Part shown: piece after piece, positions 48,023 through 60,500 of the stretch | Position numbering within the stretch: position 1 is the stretch's first letter | How the letters are laid out: every line of letters starts with the position of its first letter | Assembly (NCBI GenBank): GCA_020466095.1 | Contig: CM035807.1 | Coordinates: 108,640,906 to 108,704,905 of the forward strand | Source: Chlorops oryzae | Taxonomy: Eukaryota; Arthropoda; Insecta; Diptera; Chloropidae | DNA: 64,000 nt | Direction: 5' to 3' | Translations under genes and position numbers: made by a program | Notes under the pieces: model-generated | The model's input: the letters and a program-made list of their open reading frames with translations, nothing else | The model's database searches: none | Told to the model about the DNA's origin: nothing

Positions 48023-48769
48023 TTAAGGGGGTCTTCTCATTGAAAACCCGTTTTTTGGACCCTTTTTAAAAAAAATTCTTATTTGAAAACGCAAAGAATA
48101 ATTTAAAACTTTTTTTATTTATTGTATTACAAAAAGTTCAAAGTAAATAAAAAAAATTTTTTTGCTTCGATACGTGGGCTGTTCAAAAAGTAATGAGACT
48201 TCAAAGTTGGTGGTGAAAAAAAAAAAGGTGCCGTCACGGCGGCCACGATTCCGGGTCTCCGGAGCGTCCGAAATGGAAAAAAAACGGGGTTATAATCAGT
48301 ATAGATGTAATTCTCGGGTGAACCTCAAGCTTAATTTTGTGATTTTTTTTGACAAAATGGCGGCCATTCAAAAAAAAATTCCAATTTCGGGCTTTTTTTT
48401 GTAGTTTAGTGTAAAAAAAAAATAGTAAAAAATTTTTTTTAATTATGGTCGAGGTTCACCCGAGAACGGTGACAATTCTGCGTCGATTCCACTTTGTTTC
48501 ATGAAAATCGGTTCAGTTGAACTGGAGATATCATGGCCGCCAGTTCGAAAAACGTGGTTTCGAGATAAACGCGTTTAAAGTTTGAAGCAACGCAAAAATT
48601 ACTCGTTTTAGCGCAGATCTTGCTCGACAAAGAAGGCTATATCCTCTAAACTATTTCGAATTTCAAAAAATCTTTTTAGGGGCATATTCACAACTACCCA
48701 AGCTATAAATAAATGCAAAAAAAAAAAAAAGTCGAAAAAAAAAGTTGCTCAATGAGAAGACCACCTTAA
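48023..48769 (+). mobile_element. TTAA element family A, copy 3
   Basis: TTAA at 48023-48026 and 48766-48769 flank 739 bp. It starts GGGGGTCTTCTCATTGA and ends AATGAGAAGACCACC, one substitution from the consensus. It is nearly identical in the interior to the copy at 37783-38530, differing mainly in A/T run lengths, so the two are closely related insertions. Non-coding. Confidence 0.88.
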
Positions 48770-49220
48770 GCTTCAAAAAAGACGAATGCAAAAACGGGAG
48801 CTGTTTACTTTTTCCAAGAATTTATTTTAAAAATTCCAGCGAATTGAGGAAATTACAAAATCTTAAAAATTTTAGGTCTAATTTCTTAATATTTTTGATG
48901 CGATTGGATATATTTAAATCCAATCGAAGGGTCAAATACGGGGATAAAAATTAATCGTTTTTCACAAGAAATCTAAAAAAAAAAATTAACAAGTTCACTT
49001 ATGACGGGGAAACAACAAGAAGAAAGGACACAAAAAATACCAATATGGAAGGTCAATAAAAGTCTGGCAAGCATATATAACTGGAAGATATTTCCCTATA
49101 ATAAAAGAGGTCCAGTCAAGCTGAAGACCAAACATTCATATGAATAGACAAAATGGATGTAAATTACTGTAGACCTCGCATGGAAATATGTACTGAACAC
49201 GATCGGACCCTGTAGTAATA
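48770..49220. other. Gene-free stretch
   Basis: Nothing recognisable between the family A copy and the next repeat. Confidence 0.5.
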
Positions 49221-49766
49221 AAATGGTTTCGGTGTAAAAGAGGACCAGACCTAGGTGAGTCCATTTAACCCTGCTGGTGCCTTAGGAACATTTGGTCTAA
49301 AATGCAATTTTTTTGTGGCCAATATCTGGAAATTGATGAAATATAATTACTTTCAGCCATAACAATCTTCTTGTAAAGAGTTCAAATTCTTATGTTGACT
49401 ATATATTTTGTATGAAAAATACACCGTGGGCCAAATGGTCCCTAAAGCATTTAGTGTTACTTTCTTAAGCTTCCAGCAGGGTTAAGACCTACCCCAAATT
49501 TATATGAAACGCGACTGGTCTAGGTTCAACCTCTATCCGAGTCACCCTGATCTAGTCTCAAAATGAGCGTTGTTGGGCGAGTTCAGTTAAAGAGACTCAC
49601 TCCCAACCAACCCAACACGCTTTGAATGCGGGATCGGTTATCTTTCAATGACAGCCCCATGTTCGATGAGTGAGTTGAATGTATGGAAATTCGACCGAAC
49701 TTGACTTCTTAAGGACCCACCTGCGGTAGACCTTGGACCACTCCCATTTACTGCAGGGGAGAAACA
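49221..49766. repeat. Unclassified dispersed repeat R, copy 1 (with TTAA element D)
   Basis: Shares with 52328-53490 the words GGACCAGACCTAGGTGAGTC, GGTCTAGGTT-AACCTCTATC, GAGTTGAATGTAT and ATTACTGCAGGG. Family D is inserted at 49265, and the family B position of the other copy is empty here (near 49664). No coding frame could be assigned; it may be the 3' part of a retroelement. Confidence 0.7.
49265..49485. mobile_element. TTAA element family D (CCCTGCTGG MITE)
   Basis: TTAA at 49265-49268 and 49482-49485 flank 213 bp with perfect 9-bp ends CCCTGCTGG / CCAGCAGGG. Absence from the sister repeat at 52 kb after GGTGAGTCCAT supports an insertion. The TTAA-CCCTNC start resembles the piggyBac end at 61403. 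Non-coding. Confidence 0.75.
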
Positions 49767-52327
49767 AGGCCACATATACACATATACATATAGACAGAAA
49801 AATACAACGTGAGTTTTTATAAGAAATGGTTGACACAATTAAAAGGATATAAATTATACCCCCGAGCTTTAGTTGGAAAAAGAGCGCTTAAAGCAGAAAG
49901 AAGTACGCGTAAAAAGCAAAAGATTTCTGAATAACACTTCAAAATATTACAGAGAAGAGCTTTTAGTCGAAATAACTTCCTAATTATGCTTGAAACGGAA
50001 GTCAACCTAACCAAAAAAAAAAAATAAATAAATAAAAATAATTCTTCTGAGATTTACATAATTTCAGCCATGTCTCTCTGGCGTCCATACTTTTTTACTT
50101 CAATTGCAATAAGGATCGACACTAGAATTCAAAAATCTCAAAGCTAAAAAAAAATGTTTCTCTCAACGTCGAAGTATTGCGTCGCTTCTTTTCGCGAAGC
50201 GTATTAAATGCAACGGCAGCATTTAATTTTGAAAGAAATACGATTGAAGGAAAATGAATGAAAGCTTGAGAGTGAGGAAGGAGTAAAGGCAGCATACATA
50301 AAATGTATGAAAGAAAGAGCGAGAGGGAAAAAACGCTTCAAGGATGCAGTTTGCTTGTTGATTTTGCTAATGTTTTTTCTTGTTTTTGTTGCACTGTTTG
50401 CCGATTCGCCTGAAACAGAAAAAAGGAAGAATTTTTTTTTTCCTTTTTTGAAGAAAAATAAACAAAACAAAATAATAAAAAAAAGAAAGAAATTAAGAGA
50501 GATAAAGGAAAAAGTTAAAATCTGAAAAGAATCTTAAAACGAAGGATAAGGCAACGATTGTCGAACCGAAATAGAGAAAAGAGAGGGGGTGGGGGGTTAA
50601 AGAAAATATACGATACGCGAATTGCGCTCATTTCGATGCACATAAATTGCATCAGGCAAGGAGCAGCTCCGTTACTTGCATAAGCGAAAAAATGCTTTTA
50701 AAAAAAAATCCAAAAAAAAAGAAAACAAAAAATATAAGAAAATAAAAAGAAAAGCAAACAAGAAGGAAAATTAAAAACAAATCACAAAAAAACAAATCAA
50801 CATAATTGAAATGAGAAACACGAACAAGGAACTTCACACAAACTTCATATAAAAAAATAAATAAAAATAAATAAAGCTAAAAAATTCAAAAAAATGGAAA
50901 AGGCAAGCAAAAATTGAATTTATTAAAATAAAAAATACAAAAAAAAATTTGAAAAAAATAAAAGCCAAAAAAAGTTGCGGGTTTTTTGAATTGCATTCGA
51001 ATTAAAGTAAAGCTAAGAAATATATACAGATCAACGAATGTGCAGAAGATAAATTTTAATCTAGGACTGCCACATCTAAAACAGTCGCTCCTATTAAGGA
51101 AGTACACACACACACACATACAGTGTCAAATGGGCTTTGAAATCCTTCCCATTAAATTAATCCTTTCCCTTTATAAAAGAGCCTTTTTAATTTGTCATTA
51201 ATGAACTAAACTCTTTCGATTCGAGACACGTTTAATCGACCTGTCATAAGTAAGCATATATCGACGCCTGCACATATGCTACGAATTTTGGAAGCAACCA
51301 ACATCCGAAGGGATGATATTGTATTAATCCGCTACACTTGTGGCGTACGTATCAAACGAATTCTAAGAAGAAATTCTTTGAAGAAAAAGAAAATATTAAA
51401 CGGGAAAATCTAGACGGAATTGGCAAGAGCGCAGCAATCGGTTTTGACGTTTTCAATTCCTTTGAATCATATTCATGTGCGTATCCATTTTATGTATGTG
51501 TGTATGGCTTTGATATTGCTTTAAATTATACCCTCGATGCTCGTAAAATCTCAATTGTTAGAGCTCTGCATTTCTTCCACAATTTTTCCCCGCTTTAACT
51601 TTTCTTTTCCATTCTTTTATTTTCATTTTTATTTTTTGAAGTTTTTTTATTTTATTTTATTTTTTTCTTGCGGGCCAATCTTCCATTCACTCAAAACACA
51701 TAAATCAAAAGAGAATTTCAGCGCAATTCCGAATTTTGTGCTCGGTCATGGCACAGTTTTCTTTACAGTCTTCCTCATTTTCTTGCGGATGAAAAGTTGA
51801 AATTTGAAATTCAGCAAAAAAGAAAATTTCTCCTCGCATATAAATTGAAAATAAAAAGTTTTCTCCGAATAAAATTGTGGCAACTGTTTCATTTCACTGT
51901 GATTTAGTACCAAGAGAACTGCTTAAGATGTACACAAAAACATAAAATAAAAAATAAATAAAAAAAAATATTTTAAAAAAATTGAAAAAAAAAATTGAAA
52001 AAAGGAAAATAATCAGAAAAGACTTGAACAACGGAAAATAAAGCATTCAATATAATAATATATAAAAAGGGCTAGAGGACGAGTGTGTGCGAAAGCGTTT
52101 TGGCCCAGTAAAAAATTCATAACTGACGCAGCAGACGAAGATGAAAGAACATTTCTGACTGAGTTGAGGAATATTGCTTTCGAAATTCTTTGCTTTTTCT
52201 TTTAAATTACTTTATTGTATTTTTGATTTGACATTGATTTTATTCTCGTTCTAAGCCCTCGTTTTTTTCTTTTTACTTGGAAAGCTTTTTCTATTAAAAC
52301 TTTCTTCAATCGTTTCGAAAAGCCCTG
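49767..52327. other. Gene-free stretch, A-rich
   Basis: No gene recognised. Long A-rich runs near 50440-50520 and 50690-50960, and T-rich runs near 51600-51670, produce Lys-rich or Phe-rich open frames. Confidence 0.55.
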
Positions 52328-53490
52328 CCGAAATGAAACGGCTTCGGTGTAGAAGAGGACCAGACCTAGGTGAGTCCATACGGGACCGATATGAAACCGG
52401 TCTAGGTTTAACCTCTATCCGACTCATCCTCGACAAGTCCCAAAAGGAGCGTAGTTTGTTGAGTTCGCTTAAACTTGTACGTTTTTTGCTTTGCTTGGTA
52501 GGATTTTTTATGTCAAATAAGTACTTTAAAAAAATCCAAAAAAAATATAGAAACTCACCCTCATTGAACAGAGACAAAAGGACTCATCCGCAACCAATCC
52601 CAGACGCTTTGAAAAGGAACCGGTGATTTTTAAATGACATCCTTATGTTAAGGGGACCTTCTGGTCTAGAATTTTTTGAAAATTGATTTTTTTTATATAT
52701 ATTTCGGAAGAATAGACTTTTAAGAATATGATGGCAAAGTTTCGTGAAGATATTGACAATATTTGTTTTGCTACAGCCTTTTTAGAAGGTGGAGACAGCA
52801 GGCAGCGCGCTTGATCAAAGCAACTTTGAAAGCGTTTATCTCAAAACCACTTTTTTTGACCTGGTGTGAATGAAAACAAAAAAACCATCGAACCGATTTG
52901 TCTGGAATTTTTATATATTATTCATAACAACAATGGCTATGGCCCGAACTAGAATCGAATTTTTATTTCAAGAACTTCATATTTTTTCATAAAAAAAAAT
53001 GGTAAAAAAAAGGGGAGTTTTTGATGGTTGAAATAAAAAATTGCGCCATTTTGTCAATATAAAAAAAAAAAATTTTTTTCTAGTTCCTGCCATAGCCGCA
53101 TTCATTCTGATTAATAACATAATTTTGTTTTTTTTTTTTTCGATTACCAGAACTGCCAAAATCTTTCACACCACGGAGGTACTTTTTCAAAGAGGGTCCA
53201 CTTCAACGCCATTTTTAAAATACCAAAAAAAAAAAAAAAAAAAAATTCCAACAACATTTTTTATTTTTTGTCAATAAAGAATATAATAAGCCTGCATACT
53301 TAGAAAATCGTTTTTTATTTGGCTTAATACCAAAAAAAAAAATCATGAAAAAATCCTAAATTTTCGTGCTCTAGACCAGAAGGTCCCCTTAAAAGCGATG
53401 AGTTGAATGTATAGAATTTCGACCGGTCTTGACCTCTTTAAGGCCGCCCTGCGATTGACCCAGGACTGGTCCCAATTACTGCAGGGAGGC
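52328..53490. repeat. Unclassified dispersed repeat R, copy 2 (with TTAA element B)
   Basis: The left part 52328-52647 and right part 53393-53490 match copy 1 at 49221-49766, interrupted by family B. A further length difference near 52470-52565 (about 90 extra bp) has no recognised identity. Confidence 0.7.
52648..53392 (+). mobile_element. TTAA element family B, copy 2
   Basis: TTAA at 52648-52651 and 53389-53392 flank 737 bp with perfect ends GGGGACCTTCTGGTCTAGA and its complement. The paralogous empty site in repeat R copy 1 reads CATGTT-CGATGAG where this copy has TATGTTAA...TTAAAAGCGATGAG, direct evidence of insertion. The block AGCGTTTATCTCAAAACCAC near 52838 is shared with family A. 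Non-coding. Confidence 0.9.
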
Positions 53491-54961
53491 TTCTTCTTTG
53501 ATAAACGGTTACGGAAAAGTGAAAAATTTTAACATTCAAAAGTAATTGAAACATTTTTTAACTTATCCTTAACATAAATTCTTTCTTTAATGGCCCAAAT
53601 TAACTTCGTAAATTAGTTGCATTTTGTTCACCTGAAAGTTTCAATGGATGCCATCACTTTTGTTATTATTTTTTTTTTTTCGTTCATTACGTGTATCTCA
53701 CTTACGCATACACTCATAAACACGCACCCACACACACACGCTGGCGCACTTACCTACATGTGAAGAATTTTAAAAAAGCACAGCATTTGCAATTGAGAAA
53801 CTTTTCGGCTGGCATAAGCGAAGCCATTCAACGCCATAGCGGATGTAAATTTATGCACAGCACCGTCATTTTAATTAAATTTAATATGCATATGCCTCTA
53901 TGAGTAAAATATAAGCGACGAAATCAAATAAATCGCTCGAAACTGAGCGACTGAGCGACAGAGCGATGGCGGAAAGTGAAAAGTGCGGAACTGACAGACA
54001 GCCTGTTTAAAGTAAGTGAAGGCAATAAATTTGATTAGCAAGGTTAAAACGTCATTGGCACCATCAGCATTGGCAATAACCAGCTCGGAGATATGAAAGC
54101 CTACACACGGCCACACAAGGCACACACACACACACGCACGCACCCATATATGTACATAACGAGCCTTTTTGAGAGTAAAATGAACCGAATACGGCAACTC
54201 TGCTAAGTGGGAGCCAACGAATTTTCACCAACGATACGTTATTGCTGCATACTTTGGGGCTGAAGCTTCCTTCGTTAAATGGCAAAAATGACGCGACAGG
54301 AAACAGGAAACGACGTTAGACTTTATCAGTGTGTGTGTGTGTGTGTAATGATGGGGAGGAAAAAAAGGAAACGAAAAATGAAGAAAAAAAAATTGAATGA
54401 CGACAAAAAAAAGGTTTCCAAAAGGAGTGCATAAAACGCAAAGAGGAGCGAAGGATATAATAAACGACGCTGGATTTTTGCTGAAAAAGCTAAACGAGTT
54501 ACATAATAGCGTGTATCACATCCGCCGCACTATATTCCTAGCCTCCGCTCATATTTATCCGGGTGTATCGTAAACGAAGAAGCGTTAAGAGCAGTTCATA
54601 ACATAAACGTTGTCATTATTCTTAACGGAGCACTTAACAGTGAAAAATGCCCCTAAGCCGCAGATAAGAGGGGCAGCCAAAAATCACAAAAAAAAAGCAA
54701 GGACATTCCATTTTTTTGCCCATTTTATGTAGCTTGGAACATTGAAGCTTTTTAATGCTAAAATAAAGCCATTTTTATGCAGCTTCTTGGGGGATTGTCG
54801 GCATGATAAAATTGATGTTGCTAGAAAGTTCACTTGAGAAAGTTTCTCTACAAGGATCAATCGAGATGGGGCCGCAGCTTTGGATAGGATACTTTGAACA
54901 TTTGACTTGTCAGCTATCTTCTTTATTTTCTTCTCGTTTTCAGCTCCTTAAGTAGAGAGGA
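53491..54961. other. Gene-free stretch with CA/TG microsatellites
   Basis: No gene recognised. CA runs near 53720-53740 and 54121-54135, and a (GT)9 at 54329-54346. Confidence 0.5.
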
Positions 54962-56070
54962 CCCAAGTAGCAAAATAGGTCGAAAATTGGTAAATTCTTA
55001 CCTATATTAGGTCAGAATATTTACTTGACCTAACCTAAATAGGTCGAAATTACGTCGATTCGACGTCGAGTCGACGTAAGTGGGGAATAGATTGGAAGTC
55101 GATTGGCGGTAATAATAGGTCATAATAGGGCATTTCGACTTCAAAGTCAGGGCGAAAAGAAGTCCGTTTACCTAATATTAGTCGAAAAGAAGTCGCAATG
55201 ACCAATTTTCGACCTAATTGGACTTATGAGTAAAACGAAAGAGAACGTAAAAGGAAACGAAAAAAGTGAGAGAGAGAGTAACAGAGAAAGATATAAATAC
55301 ATAATATCTTACTCAGTCATTCGTATTACTCAAAAGCAGAAATGAACGAGAGATTTTCTTCTTCGTGTGTCTTAAGAAATAAATAATAAATAAAATATGG
55401 ACTTCATTAAAAATTATTTTGCGCTTAATAAGTCCCAAAAACATATGCCCGCTGAGATTTTTCGTGAAAGTGTTCCTTCTACTTCTTCATTTTTAAGGGC
55501 TTTCTCATTGATGGAAATTAAATAAATATTGCTTAAAAAAAATTGTTTTTCTTAAAGAAAAAACATATGCAGAAAAATAATTCTCAATTTGCCATTCGAA
55601 AAACATGGCGGAGCTGGACCTATTTTGACCTATTTCTACTTTAAAGTCAAACCGACTATGAAGTCCAAAAATCAAGTCCGCTCGACTTTGAAGTCGAAGC
55701 ATGCAACAAAATAAGTCAACTTTTGACCCTATTTCGCCCTATAAGTCAAACGGACTTTAAAGTCGAATTTTAGTCAAAAAAATTGGTCTGTTTGCCTTGA
55801 AAAATTACCTAATTTGGAATTCAAAGTTAAGTCAATTTTAAGTCACTCAATAGGGAATTTTTTACCTATTTTCGACCAAAAATCGACTTGGAAGTCGAAG
55901 CGACTTTGAAGTCATGAAATAGGTAGAATAAGGTAATATGGACCTTAGAAACGGACTTTTAAGTTAGGTCATATTTAAGGCCGGAAAATAGGTCAGAAAT
56001 AGGGTATTTTCAACCAAAATAGGTCGATTCGACTTGCTGCTGGTCGAATCGCTCTATTTTGCTGCTTGGG
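54962..56070. mobile_element. CCCAAG-ended element rich in GACTT/AAGTC palindromes
   Basis: The ends are CCCAAGTAGCAAAATAGG at 54962 and the complement of CCCAAGCAGCAAAATAGAG at 56070, inverted repeats of about 17 bp with one mismatch. The 1109-bp body contains many copies of AGGTCGAAA-type words and of short palindromes of the form GACTTNNAAGTC (near 55138, 55690, 55752, 55884 and 55902). A 200-bp segment (55220-55600) is unlike the rest and may be a separate insertion. No coding frame and no clear target duplication. Confidence 0.7.
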
Positions 56071-56330
56071 GAACAGTAAGACCATCATATGCTTCATGGG
56101 TTTTCTTCATTACTCTCTATTTATTTGGAACTTTCATCATTAAGACGTCAATGGAAAATCAGTGCTATAACCACATGGAAAAACACACACATGCACACAA
56201 TAAAGCTGAATGACCAATGAGGAATTTCAAGACTTTCGCCTTCAATGCATCAAGTTGAAAGCATTACATGAATAAACAAAGAAAGTACAATTCACTGGAA
56301 TGTAGTGCTTGCTGGCTACGTTCTTGAAAT

Positions 56331-56338
56331 CACACACA

Positions 56339-56373
<35 letters not shown>
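56331..56373. repeat. (CA)n microsatellite
   Basis: About twenty CA units with a single AGA interruption near 56339. Confidence 0.95.
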
Positions 56374-56376
<3 letters not shown>

Positions 56377-56890
56377 TATAGCTGAACTTTCCGCTCATCA
56401 AGGCACTGCACTCAAGCGAACCTCATTTGAACCTTGAAAACAAATAAATCCGCAACGAAGTCACGCTTTTAAGATGTTCAGCACAGCAATCAAGAGCAAG
56501 CAAGAAATTGCAACTGATCCAAGAAAAATGGAAAAAAAACCTTCACACACACATGTATAGTGCGCACATATGAGCACCGCCACCCACACATCTCGTGGGA
56601 AATGTGCAGAAGTGCATCAAGCTGGGACTTTAAGTGACTGACTCGCTGAATACCTTTGACAGACTGATGCATTGCAGTCCGCAGCGTGCGTGTGTACATG
56701 CATTAGGGAAGTCAATGAAGACAACAACAACAACAACAACGACGACTACAACAAGAACAATGTACTAATGTCGACAACGACGACGCCAAAGAATGCTGGC
56801 GACAAATAACTTTCTTTCCCAGCACACATAAAGTGCTTAAGAACGAACACACCCAACTAGTACATATGATCCTTGAGTAGCTATGTACAT

Positions 56891-56919
<29 letters not shown>
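56891..56919. repeat. (CA)14 microsatellite
   Basis: Fourteen uninterrupted CA units. Confidence 0.95.
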
Positions 56920-56921
<2 letters not shown>

Positions 56922-57569
56922 CCATATGAAGGTACAAACCTGCGGCTACGACTGCACCTGCTTTTATCAACAAAGACAACAAAAAAGTTTTTGAACAGCT
57001 AAAGCACTGATGAGTACTCCAGCACTACCATGGGCGAGTATGTTTATACATACATATAAATGTGTATATATATATATGTGTAATTTCATTTTGTTCTTAT
57101 TATCCTCGCAGGACTCCAACAGCTGCAACCTTTAACGCCTTAAGCGAAGAGTGCCAAAAACACCTCGGGCAATCGTTGCTTTACTTTATGCTCCGAATTC
57201 GTTGGTGCAACTTAAAGTTTCTCTCTCCTTTCTTCCACTTTTAACTTCAAGTGGTAAGTCTTTGTGAAATGTCCTACTTACTTCCTGCTTGACATGAAAC
57301 AAAAAAACAGAAGAAAAACACAAAAAAAAAGATTTTTAAAAAATCAGAAAAAAAGGAAAGAAAAAACTAAATCAGACAAATTCTCCTCTTGCTATGTTAC
57401 AATATGAAGAATTATTTTTGTTCCTTTTTGAAGTCGAACGGAACTTGCTTTGAGCTTAAGTGATCCTTATACGCCTATAAGCTGGCAACAAAAAAAGGAA
57501 CAACAAGTGAGGGTGGTTTAGTCACTCGAGCCGGACCATACAACACTCGACAAACAGCTATACAGGTTT

Positions 57570-58070
57570 GACTATTTTCCCGAATTCTCTTCAATTTCTT
57601 TATGAAAACCGGAATCTTTCCACGCCCACTTTTCCAAATTTTTGTAAAAAACCTACATTTAGTGCCCTAAAATATGCTCAAATATCAAATTTCCTGCAAA
57701 TATTTCGGAGGAATTCCGGTTTTAGAGAAGTTTTTGGGTTTTTCATAACAGATCCTAGGATTGGAGGTACCCCTAAAACTATTCCGATCAGGTCCATTCT
57801 CGCCCTTAATCTTACTCAGGACCTCGCCAATACGCATACCGCATTTCGTCTTATTAGCTCAAGTCCTTCGATAAGAAAACTGCATAACTACACAGAGACA
57901 GACGGACAGACGAAAAGACACACAGAAGGACTGCCAGGCAGACAGACAGACGGGCGGAAAGGCGGACAGACGGACTTCAGGCATACAGACAGACGGACAG
58001 ACATGACTAAATCGAATTTCCTGGTGACTTTCATTATTTCTATATCAATTTTATTCTATCCCAAATAGTT
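57570..58070 (+). repeat. Dispersed repeat with GACGGACAGAC tail
   Basis: It includes CCGGAATC, CACGCCCACTTTTCC and a run of GACA/GACG units (57895-57995), followed by ATGACTAAATCGAATTTC. That ending matches the 18.4-kb repeat (GGACATGTCTAAATCGATTC), so both belong to one broad repeat class. Confidence 0.55.
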
Positions 58071-59998
58071 CGACACACGTACGCACAAACGCAATAAAAC
58101 TTCGTAACACAATGTTGTCGTGCATAATAACAAACAAAAATCCTTTCAAAGGAAGTCCAAAAAAAGACAAATGGAAATCATAGGATTAAAAAGAGTCGCC
58201 TCAAGATCTGATCCAATTTCTGAAAGGGATATTGTTGCAACTGGAGGCGGAAAGAAAGCTGAGCGCAGATTTTTCTGGACTTATTCATGGACCATTTCAC
58301 TGAACCGGATGGTATTGCAATTGTTTCTTTTTTATTCCCATAGGGGGCACTTGAAGGGGATACATGCGATCACTTAAAAATTTCATTAAGTTCGACTCTT
58401 CGCTCTGATGGAGCACGTCCGAAATGCACTTAACTTGGGCAAGAGAGAAAAGGAGCTTTTTAATTTGCGAAACTTCATTTCTTAGCGATGCGAAAATTTC
58501 ATAATTAAGTGCTTAATTATTTTATTATTTTCTGATGATGAAAAATAAATAAAAAAAAAAAAAAAATAAAACTCTCCAAGAAGGACAGACATTTGACATT
58601 ATTTTTCTCGCTCTCTTAAGACTCAACCAATCCAGTTCTCCGGTATGTGAGTTGTACAAAGCTCAATCGTGAAGTGAAGCCCGTGCTAAATCCAAATGGC
58701 TTTCCCATTAGACAATGCCGACGCGTGACAGAATCAACTTGTCAGCAAGTGCACTCGCATTCATGCACTTATGCTCAGACATGCATGAGTCTGCGTGCTG
58801 CGTGTGCAGCGTACATCGCACATCGCACATCCCACATTCAACTTTCGTAATTCCTTTATCCAACGCTTAACAAGTTCGTTGAAGCATCATTTTCGCTTTC
58901 CTCTATATGTTTCTTTATTCTTTATTCTTTTTTTTTTTTGTTTTTTTGTCTTCTGAATGCTTTGCTGCTTCTGCCTTTTCTTTACTCTTTCGATTTGAAG
59001 TCTCCATACCGACGGCACGTACTAACATCTCTTTGGGACAGGCACAGCGCGCACTGCAAACGGTTAATGATAAAATAAAGTTCTCATTCGAGTTTCATAT
59101 CTATCTCCATCCTCCCTCTCCCTCCCACTCTGTCGCTGACCCTTCATTCACATGTAGGTATGTGTGTCTGTCTGTCTGCATTTCATTGCCATTTGTCGCC
59201 GTCATTTGCCACTTAAGGTTGAATGCGTGTGCATTAACGCCAGCCGGCGCTGAAGACCCTCAGACCCTCAGACGCATAAGACCAAGACGCCCAAGTAACC
59301 AGTCACTTTTTTTGTTTTTCACTTTTTCGCTTCACTACGCATGGATTTCGAGAAAAATTGGAAATTATTTCTTAAAATTGAACAACAATTTGTTCAAATA
59401 TTCCGAGGAAAAAAGAAGAAAAGAAAAAAATGAAAAATGAAATAAAGAAAACGACTGAATACACCCATTCACTTGGGTCTTTTTGTTCGAGTCACTTGTG
59501 AGCTTCCAAGTTGTTCTCACACATGCTTCACTATAAAAGCGTATGTACCGTATGTGCCATTCGATGCGCACATATGTATGTATGTGCAGGCGAATTGTAG
59601 TCGGGGCTCAATCAACTGTAAATTGAACTTTATTAGCAAGAGACAGTAAAATTTCCTTTTTTAGATTCTTTAGAGAAGCTTTAAAGAAGTCTGAGAGATA
59701 ATTTCTTTTTTCCCTTAAATTTTGGTCTTAGTCAATGTTTTGTATTCTGGGATTCCCCTAAATTAAGGGGGTCCACGGTCGTTATGAGAGACTTAACAGA
59801 GAAAAACTTATTTGTGAATATTTATAGGAATTTCAGGGGCGTTTTGAGAACATTCGAATCTTGCCCTAAAAACCTTTCACACAATTTTCCAAATATTTAC
59901 TTCCCAACTAGTTCCACTTATACCAGTTCTACTTCTGAGTACTGAGCTGCAATGGGAATATAACAACTTATAATAGATTTGACTACTCTAAGAGTAGT

Positions 59999-60500
59999 AG
60001 CATGTTTCCAAATATTCATTAACTATATGCATTAAAGTTAACGCATATAGTTAATCACTGTCGTTTCCACTTGCGGACTGTGCATTAACTAATCAGCTGA
60101 TTTCGTCGGAAGCTGCTGTAAAAAAAAGTGAAAAATACCCCTTTCTTATATTTTGCTAGATATAAACGATATATGGATATATAACAATCTTCATTTGATT
60201 TCAATGTGTGAAATAGCTTAAATATTTTTACTTATTCCTTGGACTTTCCATTTTCAATTTGATTTTTATTTCAGCGGTTCTTTTGATTTGACAGAACGGT
60301 TGTTATTTTACGTACTTTTCTATTCAGGGGTGCAATTTTTCGTAACATTTGCAAGCAAGTCCAAATGCAACCATGCTGTTTTATCTGCGTTAAATTTTAA
60401 TGCATGCATTATTGAGGTGATTAACTTGACATTTTTGTATGGGTAATCACATTTTTAATCATGCGTTAATTGAGTTAACGCACTATGTGGAATGATGCTA
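59999..60500. mobile_element. Possible MITE with TAGCAT ends and a perfect hairpin
   Basis: The left TAGCATGTTTCCAAATA and the complement of the right end TAGCATCATTCCACATA are similar, about 500 bp apart. A perfect 13-bp stem (ATTAACTATATGC, 60018-60030 with 60043-60055) lies just inside the left end. TTAACGC words recur near both ends. Ends and duplication are not proven. Confidence 0.4.

Larger units (their letters stand above)
56071..59998. other. Gene-free stretch with CA and ACA repeats
   Basis: No gene recognised. It includes (CA)n at 56331-56373 and 56891-56919, an ACA run at 56720-56757, a GACA/GACG tract at 57895-57995 inside a dispersed repeat, and T-rich tracts near 58930. The 166- and 177-codon frames at 57568-58068 and 58907-59440 show no domain; the first runs across the dispersed repeat. 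Confidence 0.55.

Noticed and set aside
58907..59440. 177-codon plus-strand frame
   Set aside because: Begins in a long T run, has no recognisable domain, and ends in an A-rich Lys/Glu tail. Codon use is not gene-like.
59764..59790. Another family A end (TTAAGGGGGTCC)
   Set aside because: Only TTAAGGGGGTC matches; the sequence then diverges and no matching second end was found downstream.
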